DNA of 64,000 nucleotides, from assembly GCF_028561565.1 (NCBI RefSeq), contig NZ_JAQQTE010000004.1:1-64000 (forward strand). Reading direction: 5' to 3'. Within the stretch, counting starts at the first letter, position 1. Every line of letters starts with the position of its first letter. Under the pieces are notes generated by a model, which saw only the letters and a program-made list of their open reading frames with translations, searched no databases and was not told the origin of the DNA. Of the stretch, positions 19,418 to 28,424 are shown one piece after another. The position numbers were made by a program, and so were the translations under genes. Origin of the DNA: Gilvibacter sediminis. GTDB taxonomy: Bacteria > Bacteroidota > Bacteroidia > Flavobacteriales > Flavobacteriaceae.

Positions 19418-20866
19418 CTAGTAATATGTATAGCGTCTTACTTTGGCAATGTACTTAGCCAAACGGATCACCTGATGGCTGTATCCGTATTCGTTGTCGT
19501 ACCATACATAAATGATGGCGTTATCACCATCTGCATTCACAATGGTGGCGTTGCTGTCATAAATAGATGGAGCAGAAGAACCAACAATATCAGAAGAAAC
19601 CAATTCGTTGTTCAAAGAATACTTGATCTGTTCTACTAAATTACCCTCTAAGGCAGCCTTTTTCATGATCTTGTTAAGCTTAGCCGCCGTGGTCTTTTTC
19701 TCCAAGGTCAAATTCAAGATAGCTAAAGATCCATTCGGCACCGGTACGCGGATTGCGTTAGACGTCAATTTGCCTTCAAATGACGGAAGTGCTTTAGATA
19801 CGGCACTACCAGCTCCGGTCTCCGTAATAACCATGTTCAGCGCAGCAGCACGACCTCTGCGGTATTTGCTGTGCATATTGTCCACCAAGTTTTGATCGTT
19901 GGTGTAGGCGTGAATGGTTTCTAGGTGTCCGTGTTTTACGCCCAAGCTGTCTTCAATTACTTTAAGTACAGGAGTAATTGCGTTAGTGGTACAACTCGCT
20001 GCGGAGAAGATATCTACTTGATCCGGATCATTGTCCAAATGGTTTACACCGTGTACAATATTTGGAATTCCTTTCCCGGGAGCGGTCAACAATACTTTTG
20101 AAGCGCCTTTGGCAGTCAGGTGACGTTGTAAGGCTTTATCGTCGCGGAAGGCTCCGGTATTGTCCATTACTAACGCATCTTTAATACCATAGGCGGTATA
20201 GTCGATTTCTTCCGGGCCGTTTGCAGAGATCATGTGAACGGTAGTTCCGTTGATCACTAAGGCGTTGTTCTTTTCATCGATCTGCACAGTTCCTGGGAAG
20301 TCTCCGTGTACAGAGTCGTACTGCAAGAGTGAAGCGCGCTTTTCCAAAACGCTTTTGTCTACGGCACCACGAGTAACAATGGCGCGCAGTCGCAATTGAG
20401 ATCCATCTCCTGTGCGGCTCATCAAAATTCTGGCTAGCAATCTACCAATGCGTCCAAAACCATAAAGTACAACGTCTTTCGGCTCAATGCTGTTACCATT
20501 TTTAGCGTCTTTGAGTTTGTTGTGTACAAAGGCAGGAGCATTTCTATTGGCACCATCTTCCATATGGTACTCATAGGTAAGCTTCCCGATGTCTAATTTG
20601 GCCGCTGGCAAATTCATATTCTTAATGGCCTGAGCGATCTCAACAGAATCAAAAATAGAGATTGGCTTGCCAACAAAGGCTCCGGCGTATTCATGTAAAC
20701 GCAAGATCTCACTTACGCTTTGATCAATTAGCGGGTTGCGGAATAGAACTAGTTCAATGTTCTTGTCGTACCAAAGATCACTGACGATCTTAATGAATTC
20801 AACGGTGGCCTTACGGCGATCAGTTTGGAAGGACAGCTCCTTTTCGTAGGTGGCTTCGAAACTCAT
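19418..20866 (-). CDS. gap: glyceraldehyde-3-phosphate dehydrogenase, long form
   Basis: 482 residues from ATG 20866. About 130 N-terminal residues without similarity to the classic enzyme precede the NAD-binding GFGRIGR (136-142). The catalytic Cys292 lies in SAASCTTNAITP, followed by NMVITETGAGSAVSKALP and WYDNEYGYSHQ at the C-terminus. This long form is known in Bacteroidota and Proteobacteria beside ordinary GAPDH; whether it serves glycolysis or gluconeogenesis is open. The codon at 20902 is rejected as start because it overlaps the -7 box TACTTTTG. Confidence 0.92.
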   Translation of the reverse strand: MSFEATYEKELSFQTDRRKATVEFIKIVSDLWYDKNIELVLFRNPLIDQSVSEILRLHEYAGAFVGKPISIFDSVEIAQAIKNMNLPAAKLDIGKLTYEYHMEDGANRNAPAFVHNKLKDAKNGNSIEPKDVVLYGFGRIGRLLARILMSRTGDGSQLRLRAIVTRGAVDKSVLEKRASLLQYDSVHGDFPGTVQIDEKNNALVINGTTVHMISANGPEEIDYTAYGIKDALVMDNTGAFRDDKALQRHLTAKGASKVLLTAPGKGIPNIVHGVNHLDNDPDQVDIFSAASCTTNAITPVLKVIEDSLGVKHGHLETIHAYTNDQNLVDNMHSKYRRGRAAALNMVITETGAGSAVSKALPSFEGKLTSNAIRVPVPNGSLAILNLTLEKKTTAAKLNKIMKKAALEGNLVEQIKYSLNNELVSSDIVGSSAPSIYDSNATIVNADGDNAIIYVWYDNEYGYSHQVIRLAKYIAKVRRYTYY

Positions 20867-20889
20867 AAAAGCAGGTTTAAAATTTTGGG

Positions 20890-20919
20890 CAAAAGTACCC
20901 ATTTCAAACGTTTTAGTAA
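20890..20919 (-). promoter_or_regulatory. gap promoter
   Basis: On the minus strand TTA (near TTG) is followed by 19 bp and TACTTTTG (20890-20897), about 23 nt upstream of ATG 20866. Confidence 0.6.
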
Positions 20920-20965
20920 CACTTTTATGAAATAATTTTTAAGGCGGAATTTGTCCGTCGCAAAA

Positions 20966-21002
20966 CATAAAAAAACCCCTCTGCAAATTGCAAGAGGGGT
21001 TT
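20966..21002 (-). terminator. terminator of the htrA gene
   Basis: On the minus strand AAACCCCTCTTGC and GCAGAGGGGTTT pair around a short loop and a T-run follows, 18 nt past the protease stop. Confidence 0.88.
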
Positions 21003-21019
21003 AACTGTGTAAACTAATC

Positions 21020-22414
21020 TTAGCGCACAATAAATTTATTTACCTCGCCATCACGATCGATCATCGTAAGGCTAAATGGCTCGCTGGAATCTCTTGCTTC
21101 AATGATGCGACGCACGTCTTCTATATTTTCAACGCGCTCGTCGTTGATCTTAGTGATGATCACGTCGTCCCAATTGAATTTCCCCATATCTCGTGTGAGC
21201 ACACGGTTCACAGATACTCCATAACTGGCATTGAATTCTCTGAGCTTCTTTTTGGTGATGTTCTTCACCTCGATCCCCAGATCATCGATCTGATAGGTTT
21301 CTAATTTGATCAACGTTACAGGTACTGTTTCTGTATCTCCGTCACGAATGATGGTCACATCTACAATATCATTGGGGCGTTTAGAGCCCACATAACCTAC
21401 AAGGTCAGTGAATTTATTGATGCTGATCCCATCGATCTCTTTAATGATATCACCTTCTTCGATTCCTCCTAGATCGGCACCAGATCCTGTCTCAACCGTG
21501 CTTACATAAACACCCTCAGTTTCAGAAACGTCGGGTAGACGTTTAGCAGCATCGGCTACATTAACACCGCGGATCCCTAGAATACCGCGTTGTACAAAAC
21601 CAAATTCTAAAATATCTTCTATGACTTTCTTGGTATTGTTTGAAGGTACCGCAAAAGAGTATCCTACATAAGATCCCGTTTGAGAGGTGATCGCCGTGTT
21701 GATCCCAATCAACTCACCACGAACGTTTACCAAAGCGCCACCACTATTACCGCGATTCACCGCAGCATCGGTTTGAATAAAACTTTGAGTACTGGAGCCG
21801 AACTGGTTCAAGTCACGCGATTTAGCACTTACAATTCCGGCCGTAACCGTTGAGGTCAAATTAAAAGGGTTACCAACAGCCAAGACCCATTCTCCAACTT
21901 TTACATCGTTAGAATCTCCAAAAGCTAGGTAGGGGAGGCTTTCCTCGGCATTGACCTTAATGAGGGCAATGTCTGTGCTCGGGTCTGTACCCACGAGTTC
22001 CGCTGGATATACTTGATTGTTATTTAAGGTCACTTCCAGTTCTGAGGCGTTCTCAATTACGTGGTTGTTGGTTACAATATATCCATCCGCAGAAATGATC
22101 ACACCGCTTCCGGTTCCAACCATTTCTCGGCCACCACCACCTCCGTAAAAGAACTCCATGATATTTGTTGGGCCTTTACTTATGGTTGTATTTTTTACGT
22201 GCACCACAGCGTTCACAGAAATTTCTGCTGCATTGGTGAAATCAAAATTCAGTCCTGAATTCTCTAGCGTATTAAAGCCAGTGTTAACCACAGGGATCTC
22301 CTGCTGGCTTTGGGTAATGACTACAGGGGTTTCGTCTTCCAATAATTTGTATCCGCCCAACGTTACCATACCGGCAAGTAGAGCGACGGCAAATAGGGTT
22401 AGGTTTTTCTTCAT
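21020..22414 (-). CDS. degP: Do-family serine protease DegP/HtrA
   Basis: 464 residues with an N-terminal membrane or signal segment (5-23), a trypsin-like domain and two PDZ domains (about 275-365 and 380-464). The triad is visible: His118 in TNNHVI, Asp148 in DPSTDIALI and Ser224 in RGNSGGALV. A Gly/Phe-rich insert (EFFYGGGGG) precedes the protease domain. It degrades or refolds damaged envelope proteins in the periplasm. Whether the first segment is cleaved or anchors the protein is unclear. Confidence 0.94.
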   Translation of the reverse strand: MKKNLTLFAVALLAGMVTLGGYKLLEDETPVVITQSQQEIPVVNTGFNTLENSGLNFDFTNAAEISVNAVVHVKNTTISKGPTNIMEFFYGGGGGREMVGTGSGVIISADGYIVTNNHVIENASELEVTLNNNQVYPAELVGTDPSTDIALIKVNAEESLPYLAFGDSNDVKVGEWVLAVGNPFNLTSTVTAGIVSAKSRDLNQFGSSTQSFIQTDAAVNRGNSGGALVNVRGELIGINTAITSQTGSYVGYSFAVPSNNTKKVIEDILEFGFVQRGILGIRGVNVADAAKRLPDVSETEGVYVSTVETGSGADLGGIEEGDIIKEIDGISINKFTDLVGYVGSKRPNDIVDVTIIRDGDTETVPVTLIKLETYQIDDLGIEVKNITKKKLREFNASYGVSVNRVLTRDMGKFNWDDVIITKINDERVENIEDVRRIIEARDSSEPFSLTMIDRDGEVNKFIVR

Positions 22415-22532
22415 CTTCTTTCTTTTTTAATCTTTGGATTATCAACTTAAATTTAGTCGAAATATTGACCAAAACTTAACGGTTTAACGCCTTTTAACAC
22501 TAGTTAACGCAACCTTAGAACTTCCGATTTTC

Positions 22533-22540
22533 TATCTTTG
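22533..22540 (+). promoter_or_regulatory. -7 box of dapF, predicted leaderless
   Basis: TATCTTTG ends 6 nt before ATG 22547, so transcription is expected to begin at or next to the start codon. It also rules out the TTG at 22538, which lies inside the box. Confidence 0.55.
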
Positions 22541-22546
22541 TGCTCC

Positions 22547-23326
22547 ATGGTTATAAACTTTGTCAAATATCAAGGCACCGGTAATGATTTTGTCCTTATC
22601 GACCATAGACAACCCTTCTTCAACAAAGAAGATGCCGAACTCATTGCGCAGTTGTGCAACCGACGTTTTGGCATAGGGGCTGACGGTTTGATCCTCTTAG
22701 AAGAGCATCCTGAGGCTGATTTTGAAATGGTTTATTTCAATGCTGATGGAAACCCGAGCAGTATGTGTGGAAATGGCGGTCGATGTACCGTGCATTATGC
22801 GCATAGTTTGGGTATGATAGGAGCTCAAACGCGCTTTATGGCTGTAGATGGTATTCACAAGGCCACGATTGAAGATGGGTGGGTAGCCTTGCAAATGGGC
22901 GATGTTGATACCATTACTGATAAAGACGGAGCTTATTTTTTGGATACCGGATCTCCCCATCACATTCAACTCTGTAAGGCAGTTCAGCAAGTGAACGTAC
23001 AACAAGACGGGGCGGATATTCGTTACAATACCTATGGAACAGCGGGCGCGAATGTCAATTTTGTTGAGCCCGTATCTGCAGATCACTTTAAAGTGAGAAC
23101 CTATGAGCGCGGTGTGGAGGCAGAGACCTATTCTTGTGGAACAGGAGTGACGGCTGTGGCTTTAGCGATGTTCCATGCAGGAAAAACAAGCGCCAATACC
23201 GTAAAGATCTCAACACCAGGAGGGGAATTGCAAATTTCCTTCACAGAGCAGGAAGGCCGTTACAGCGATGTAATTTTGGCAGGACCAGCAACTCCAGTAT
23301 ATCAAGGACAGTGGACGTCAAATTAA
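22547..23326 (+). CDS. dapF: diaminopimelate epimerase
   Basis: 259 residues. DapF converts LL- to meso-diaminopimelate for lysine and peptidoglycan. The two active-site Cys are in NGDGNPSSMCGNGGRC-type (NADGNPSSMCGNGGRC) and ETYSCGTGVTAVALA contexts. The N-terminus VINFVKYQGTGNDFVLID is typical. ATG 22547 follows a -7 box by 6 nt. It leads an operon with a GNAT gene and mltG. Confidence 0.96.
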   Translation: MVINFVKYQGTGNDFVLIDHRQPFFNKEDAELIAQLCNRRFGIGADGLILLEEHPEADFEMVYFNADGNPSSMCGNGGRCTVHYAHSLGMIGAQTRFMAVDGIHKATIEDGWVALQMGDVDTITDKDGAYFLDTGSPHHIQLCKAVQQVNVQQDGADIRYNTYGTAGANVNFVEPVSADHFKVRTYERGVEAETYSCGTGVTAVALAMFHAGKTSANTVKISTPGGELQISFTEQEGRYSDVILAGPATPVYQGQWTSN

Positions 23327-23847
23327 ACAGTGATACCGTACGACTGAGAGCTTTGGAGCCTCAGGACCTCGACTTTTTGTTCGAGGTGGAGAACAATACC
23401 GCCATTTGGGAGGTTTCTAATACTTTGGTGCCTTATTCGCGTTTTGTGCTAAAACAATACTTGGAACAGGCTCATTTGGATATTTATACTGCCAAGCAGT
23501 TGCGTTTGGTCATTTGTACGCCTTCAGATACTAAGGCATTAGGATTTGTAGATCTTTTTGATTTTGATCCGAAGAACAAACGAGTGGGTGTGGGTATTTT
23601 GGTTTACGAGCCGGACAATCGCCGTCAAGGATATGCGCGAGAGGCCTTAAAGCTATTACTGCCTTATTGTTTTGACCATTTGGGGCTGCATCAGGTTTTT
23701 GCTAATATTGGTGCGCAGAATCTGGCGAGCGTTCAATTGTTTGAGTCCCTAGGATTCAATAAAAGCGGTGTTAAGCGCGATTGGCATTGGACCACAGCGG
23801 GTTATGCCGATGAATTAATCTATCAAAAGATCAATGAGCAATCTTAA
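23311..23847 (+). CDS. GNAT acetyltransferase, RimJ/RimL-like
   Basis: 178 residues. The RimL-type pattern is VRLRALEPQDLDFLFEVENN, GFVDLFDFDPKNKRVGVGILV, RRQGYAREALKLLLPYCF and VQLFESLGFNKSG. The start is taken as GTG 23311, giving VDVKLNSDTVRLRALEP and a 16-bp overlap with dapF. The frame is open further upstream only inside dapF. Its stop region overlaps mltG by 14 bp. Confidence 0.88.
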   Translation: MDVKLNSDTVRLRALEPQDLDFLFEVENNTAIWEVSNTLVPYSRFVLKQYLEQAHLDIYTAKQLRLVICTPSDTKALGFVDLFDFDPKNKRVGVGILVYEPDNRRQGYAREALKLLLPYCFDHLGLHQVFANIGAQNLASVQLFESLGFNKSGVKRDWHWTTAGYADELIYQKINEQS

Positions 23848-24880
23848 AAAAGTCATTCTTTGGGTGCTGATCCTTGGAGTTGTTGCGGGTGGAATTTTCA
23901 CCTATGTTGTGTATCAAACCATTTTTGCCGACAATACGGCTTTCAATAATGATCAGGCACACATTTATATTGAAAGCACCGCTGGATTTAACGACGTCAA
24001 GGAAGAATTGCGTCCGTTACTCAAAGATCTCGATGCTTTTGAAACGGTGGCCGAAAAGAAGTCGTACGTCGGGAACATAAAGGCGGGTCACTACGTGATC
24101 ACCAAAGGGATGAGTAATAATGATATCATTAACACCCTTCGCGTTAATAATGTTCCGGTGACTATCCGCTTTAATAATCAAGAACGCTTAGAGGATCTTG
24201 CCGGTCGTTTGGCTGCGCAAGTAGAAATTGATAGTCTCACACTTTTAGAAGCCATGCGGGATCCGCGGTTTTTGGCAGAGAAAGGATTCAATCAGGCCAA
24301 TGCTTTGAGCATGTACCTGCCTAACAGTTATCAGGTCTATTGGAATACGAGTCCAGAAGGATTGCGAGAAAAGATGTGGAAGGAATACGAGAACTTCTGG
24401 AATCAAGAGCGCAAGGCAAAAGCAGCGCAAATGGGCTTTACACCCTTGCAGATCTCCGCGCTTGCAGCAATCGTTCAAAAGGAGACCGCCAAAGCAGACG
24501 AACGCCCGAGAGTGGCCGGGGTCTATGTGAATCGTCTAAAAGTGGGTATGCCGTTACAGGCAGATCCTACTGTTATCTATGCTAAAAAGCTCTTAGATAA
24601 CGACTTTCAACAACAGATCAAGCGGGTGCTCTACCGTGATCTGAAATTAGACTCTAAGTTCAATACCTATAAGTACGGTGGAATTCCTCCTGGTCCCATA
24701 AGCATGCCAGATATCTCCTCAATTGACGCCGTGCTCAACTATGAAAAACACAACTACTATTACTTTGTGGTCAATGTAGAGAACTTTGGGTATCATAAGT
24801 TCGCAGAGTCCATTGAACAGCACAATCGCAACCGCGCAGCCTATGTACGCTGGATTAACGAGCAAGGCATCAATCGTTAA
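23834..24880 (+). CDS. mltG: endolytic murein transglycosylase MltG
   Basis: 348 residues with one N-terminal membrane helix (about 6-28), a LysM-like part and a YceG catalytic domain. The key Glu217 is in AAIVQKETAKADERPRVAGVYVNRL, with LQADPTVIYA following. MltG cuts nascent glycan strands and is thought to set chain length. Grouped with dapF it forms a cell-wall operon. Confidence 0.94.
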   Translation: MSNLKKVILWVLILGVVAGGIFTYVVYQTIFADNTAFNNDQAHIYIESTAGFNDVKEELRPLLKDLDAFETVAEKKSYVGNIKAGHYVITKGMSNNDIINTLRVNNVPVTIRFNNQERLEDLAGRLAAQVEIDSLTLLEAMRDPRFLAEKGFNQANALSMYLPNSYQVYWNTSPEGLREKMWKEYENFWNQERKAKAAQMGFTPLQISALAAIVQKETAKADERPRVAGVYVNRLKVGMPLQADPTVIYAKKLLDNDFQQQIKRVLYRDLKLDSKFNTYKYGGIPPGPISMPDISSIDAVLNYEKHNYYYFVVNVENFGYHKFAESIEQHNRNRAAYVRWINEQGINR

Positions 24881-25053
24881 TTTTTATCATTTTCGCATAC
24901 TTTCTTACCTAAAACTGACGTGTTGATAAGCGGTTAGCAAGTTTTTTGCAGCCTTCGTACTACGCAAACGTTTTCGCTATACTTTTAATAAAACCAAGTA
25001 TATCAGCGAGTTAGGGGTTTTTCCTGTGTTTAAGACAAGCTTAACAGAAAAAA

Positions 25054-25084
25054 TTTGCAGGTTCTGTTATATGTTGTAATTTTG
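25054..25084 (+). promoter_or_regulatory. consensus promoter
   Basis: TTTG (25054-25057), 19 bp, TAATTTTG (25077-25084): an exact Bacteroidota promoter for the gene at 25129. The rest of the 24881-25128 gap shows only a 7-bp inverted repeat (TATACTT at 24978-24984 with AAGTATA at 24996-25002). Confidence 0.8.
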
Positions 25085-25128
25085 CCCGCTGAAAATGTAA
25101 AGCATCGGCTTTGCAAATTCCAAACAAT

Positions 25129-25788
25129 ATGATACGTAGTTTAATACGAATTGTAGTACTTCCAATGGTGATCCTAATCATCACGGTTGGATTCAAAGTT
25201 CGCGAGGATGCTACGATAGATCATGCAGATCTTTCAGCATATAAGGTAACAGAGAACAACGTTTGTTTCAATGTTCCTACCCTTGAAGAACAACGCTCTT
25301 TTGATTATGACATGTTTTCTCCGTTTTTGGGTTACTCCTATCTAGGATTCCGTGAGGCCTTGGCTTTTAAGGAATCACAAGGCAGATACACGGTAGTGAA
25401 CCAGTTCGGGTATATGGGTAAATATCAATTTGGTAAAGCGACTTTGCGTATGATCGGGGTTTATGATGCCAGTGATTATTTACAGCGTCCTGAAGTTCAG
25501 GAAGAGGCTTTTGCAGCATACGCTTCACGTAATAAGTGGGTATTGCGAAGAGATATTCGCAGATATGTTGGCCGGACCATTAATGGAGTAAAAGTGACGG
25601 AATCCGGAATTCTTGCTGCAGCGCATTTGGCAGGGCCGGGGAACGTAAAGAAATATTTGAGAAGCGGAGGCGCAGTTGGTTTCAACGATGCTTTCGGAAC
25701 CTCAATAAGATATTATATGCGCAAGTTTGCTGGCTACGATACTTCCGGAGTCATTGCAGACAAGACCGCGAAAGTGGAACGCATATAA
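25129..25788 (+). CDS. membrane-anchored lysozyme-like / peptidoglycan-binding protein
   Basis: 219 residues with an N-terminal hydrophobic segment (about 5-22). The core AFKESQGRYTVVNQFGYMGKYQFGKATL resembles the transglycosylase/lysozyme fold, with a Glu after an aromatic residue followed by a G-Y-x-G-x-Y-Q-F pattern. SGILAAAHLAGPGNVKKYL also fits soluble lytic enzymes. A catalytic role on peptidoglycan is inferred. ATG 25129 is chosen over TTG 25111. It is transcribed alone from a strong promoter. Confidence 0.7.
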   Translation: MIRSLIRIVVLPMVILIITVGFKVREDATIDHADLSAYKVTENNVCFNVPTLEEQRSFDYDMFSPFLGYSYLGFREALAFKESQGRYTVVNQFGYMGKYQFGKATLRMIGVYDASDYLQRPEVQEEAFAAYASRNKWVLRRDIRRYVGRTINGVKVTESGILAAAHLAGPGNVKKYLRSGGAVGFNDAFGTSIRYYMRKFAGYDTSGVIADKTAKVERI

Positions 25789-25807
25789 CGAAGTTAAGTT
25801 TAGTTGG

Positions 25808-26524
25808 TTAGTTATTTTGAATGATGAATAAGGTGGGTCTTTTATGTAGGTCCACCTTATTTTTTTTCCATTGATCCACCGTAAGGGTTTTAATGTACTC
25901 TGTGGGTAGCGTGATATCAGTTGCCACACAAAGACGCGTATCTCCGAGAAGTGTGCTTAATAAAGCATCCATCAATTGTCCATTTCTATATGGAGTTTCA
26001 ATAAAGAGTTGCGCCTGGTCATTTGCCTTAGAATCGCGTTCTAATTGTTTGATCTCCTTTCTGCGCTCGCGTTTATCTATCGGAAGATAACCGTGAAAAG
26101 CAAACTTTTGGCCATTCATACCACTAGCCATCATGGCCAGTAGGATAGAGGAGGGTCCCACAAGTGGAACTACCTGAATGTCCATTTCATGTGCTAAGGC
26201 CACCACTGCAGCGCCAGGGTCGGCTATGCCGGGACAGCCTGCATCAGAAATAATACCCACATCAAATCCTTCTAAACAAGGATCGATAAAACTCCTAATC
26301 TCACCAGGATCGGTGAATTTGTTTAGCTGCTGTAGATGAAGATCTGGCTGAGATTTACTCGGAGCAATACGTTGAATGGAGCGTCTGGCGCTCTTTTCGT
26401 GTTCTACAACATAGTGGTTGATCTGCTCAACAGCTTTGCGAACAGTCAGCGGGAGGACTTCCAAAGGATTGGATTCCCCCAAGGTAGTCGGTATTAGGTA
26501 AAGCTTTCCCTTGGGGGTGTCCAT
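25808..26524 (-). CDS. RsmI-like SAM-dependent methyltransferase (tetrapyrrole methylase fold)
   Basis: 238 residues. GKLYLIPTTLGE and VGIISDAGCPGIADPGAAVVALAHE match the RsmI/tetrapyrrole methylase family; ETPYRNGQLMDALL is the conserved ETPYR block. RsmI modifies C1402 of 16S rRNA. This shorter flavobacterial type, with TTLGE in place of TPIGN, may be a divergent paralogue. Its last 20 codons contain the terminator of the convergent gene. It begins 3 bp after the end of the next gene on the same strand. Confidence 0.82.
   Translation of the reverse strand: MDTPKGKLYLIPTTLGESNPLEVLPLTVRKAVEQINHYVVEHEKSARRSIQRIAPSKSQPDLHLQQLNKFTDPGEIRSFIDPCLEGFDVGIISDAGCPGIADPGAAVVALAHEMDIQVVPLVGPSSILLAMMASGMNGQKFAFHGYLPIDKRERRKEIKQLERDSKANDQAQLFIETPYRNGQLMDALLSTLLGDTRLCVATDITLPTEYIKTLTVDQWKKNKVDLHKRPTLFIIQNN
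25827..25868 (+). terminator. terminator embedded in the convergent coding sequence
   Basis: AATAAGGTGG (25827-25836) pairs with CCACCTTATT (25852-25861) and eight T follow on the plus strand. It lies inside the last codons of the RsmI-like gene and ends the gene at 25129. Confidence 0.85.
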
Positions 26525-26526
26525 TG

Positions 26527-27888
26527 TTATAATACTATTTTAAGTGTTTGCACTCCGCCATTGGTGTCAGTGATCTGCGCAATGTAGAGTCCGTTAGCGT
26601 AAGTGGATTTAGATACGCTCAGCTCCTGAGTGTCGAGGTTGTTAAGATCCAGAACCTTAGCTCCGTTGATCTGGAACAACTGCAGCGATTGTAAGCTGTT
26701 GTTTGCTGATTTGAATACTAATTGTTCCGTGTTCTGGTCGACAAACCAATTGAAAGCATTTGCAGCTTCTTGCTCTTCTACATTGAGTAAAAGATCCACC
26801 ACGCGGTAGATTCCGCCTCCTAAAGAAACGGCGTATAATTCGTTGTTGATGTCTTCACCAAAGCTCGCCCAAGGCTGACTGGTGTCCAATGCCCATTCCA
26901 AGTTGTTGCTGGCGTCTACTGTTCCGATCTCACCCGTACAGATATCAGCAAAGAAATACAAGCCGTCTAGAGAAGGATAGTCGTCTCCGCGATATACGTA
27001 GCCACCGGTAATGGAGCAACGTCCGCCGGAGTGGGTGTATTCCGCTACAGGAAATTCATAGTTGTCTGCAGTAGCGCAACCAGAAGTGTTAAACGGAGCG
27101 TTACCTTCATAACAGCGCCATCCGTAGTTGATCGGGGCAGCTGTGGAGGCTACCTTGTTGATCTCCTCACGACTTCCTTGTCCAACATCAGCGATCCATA
27201 GTTCACCGGTATCTGCATCAAAGCTAAAGCGCCATGGGTTTCTAAGCCCTGGAGCCCAGATCTCGTCCAAAGCAGAACTATCTCCTACATAAGGATTGTC
27301 TGCGGGGATATAAGGTGCAGCAGCATCAACATCTAAACGCAATAGTTTTCCAAGCAGTGTACCAAGGTTTTGAGAGCGGTTTCCTGGATCTCCAGCGCTT
27401 CCTCCATCGCCAGAAGCTATGTAGAGCATCCCATCAGGTCCAAACTGCAAGCAACCACCGTTGTGATTGGTGAACGGTTGCGAAAAACTAAGCATCTGTA
27501 ATTCAGAGCCAGCGTCTGCTACATTGGGATCACTGCTCACGCTAAAGCGGGAGATCTGTGTATCGTTAGAGGTGTTGGTGTAGTATACATAGAAAAAGCC
27601 ATTGGTTGCGTAATCTGGGTGGAAAGCCAGGCCTAAAAGACCGCGTTCTCCTCCAGAGTTTACAATGGGATCAATGTCTAAAAAAGGAGTTGAGTTGATG
27701 GTTCCGTCGGGATTTAAAATACGGATCGCTCCGCCTTGTTCCACGACAAAAAGGCGCTCGTCTCCGGCGTTCTGTAAATCAACTGGACTGTCAAATCCAC
27801 TTGCAAACAACTCAACATCAATGTCTTGTGCGAGGCTAGCGCTTCCAAAAAGCAAAGCAGCCGCACAGAAAAGGGTAGATAATTTCAT
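26527..27888 (-). CDS. PQQ-dependent sugar dehydrogenase-like protein with T9SS sorting domain
   Basis: 453 residues. A signal peptide (to SLAQ) is followed by a six-bladed beta-propeller of the soluble aldose/glucose dehydrogenase (GSDH) family: FDSPVDLQNAGDERLFVVEQGGAIRI, GERGLLGLAFHPDY, NHNGGCLQFGPDGMLYIASGDGG and GLRNPWRFSFD. The last 75 residues end in SKSTYANGLYIAQITDTNGGVQTLKIVL, a type A T9SS sorting domain, so it is secreted or surface-anchored. Oxidation of sugars with PQQ is inferred. A near-consensus promoter lies at 27912-27943. Confidence 0.88.
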   Translation of the reverse strand: MKLSTLFCAAALLFGSASLAQDIDVELFASGFDSPVDLQNAGDERLFVVEQGGAIRILNPDGTINSTPFLDIDPIVNSGGERGLLGLAFHPDYATNGFFYVYYTNTSNDTQISRFSVSSDPNVADAGSELQMLSFSQPFTNHNGGCLQFGPDGMLYIASGDGGSAGDPGNRSQNLGTLLGKLLRLDVDAAAPYIPADNPYVGDSSALDEIWAPGLRNPWRFSFDADTGELWIADVGQGSREEINKVASTAAPINYGWRCYEGNAPFNTSGCATADNYEFPVAEYTHSGGRCSITGGYVYRGDDYPSLDGLYFFADICTGEIGTVDASNNLEWALDTSQPWASFGEDINNELYAVSLGGGIYRVVDLLLNVEEQEAANAFNWFVDQNTEQLVFKSANNSLQSLQLFQINGAKVLDLNNLDTQELSVSKSTYANGLYIAQITDTNGGVQTLKIVL

Positions 27889-27911
27889 AGCGTAGGTTTT
27901 TTAGATTTCGT

Positions 27912-27943
27912 TAAAATTAGGGAAAATTATTCAGCAGTTCAAA
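27912..27943 (-). promoter_or_regulatory. probable promoter of the sugar dehydrogenase gene
   Basis: On the minus strand TTTG (27940-27943), 20 bp, TAATTTTA (27912-27919): one mismatch to the -7 consensus. Confidence 0.5.
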
Positions 27944-27959
27944 ACCAGAGGAACATCCA

Positions 27960-28418
27960 CTAGATTCGCTCCTTAATAATATCGCAGGCTTGATCTAACA
28001 TATCATAGACATTGGCAAAGCCATCAGTGCCTCCGTAATAAGGGTCGGGGACGTCTACATTTTCTCCGGGAAAGATAGCATCGAGGATCAAAGATACCTT
28101 CTGTTTGTCTTGATCATTTCGCGCCAAACGAATCACATCGCGGTAGTTGGAATTATCCATGACAAAAATATGATCAAACCGATCAAAATCGTTCACGCCG
28201 AATTGTCTTCCGCGTTGCCCACTAATATCCAAACCATGCTCTTTTGCAATGGCTATGCTGCGAGGGTCTGGTGCTTCACCTGTGTGCCAACCACCGGTAC
28301 CGGCAGAATCCACTTCAAATTTTTTACGGCCAAAAAGTTTAGAGCGCATAATTCCCTCTGCCAAAGGACTCCGACAGATATTTCCCAAACAGACCATAAG
28401 AATTCTGGTCTTTTCCAT
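27960..28418 (-). CDS. low-molecular-weight protein-tyrosine phosphatase
   Basis: 152 residues. The P-loop CLGNICRS (10-17) carries the nucleophilic Cys10 and Arg16; the general acid is Asp125 in DPYYGG. It dephosphorylates phosphotyrosine in the cytoplasm; in Bacteroidota such genes stand next to dnaA more often than next to capsule genes. Only 6 nt separate it from dnaA, so it is probably cotranscribed. Confidence 0.94.
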   Translation of the reverse strand: MEKTRILMVCLGNICRSPLAEGIMRSKLFGRKKFEVDSAGTGGWHTGEAPDPRSIAIAKEHGLDISGQRGRQFGVNDFDRFDHIFVMDNSNYRDVIRLARNDQDKQKVSLILDAIFPGENVDVPDPYYGGTDGFANVYDMLDQACDIIKERI

Positions 28419-28424
28419 AAGATA

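Noticed and set aside
23134-23310. Upstream extension of the GNAT gene inside dapF
   Set aside because: The extra residues are an out-of-frame reading of dapF with no similarity to GNAT proteins; GTG 23311 fits the family N-terminus.
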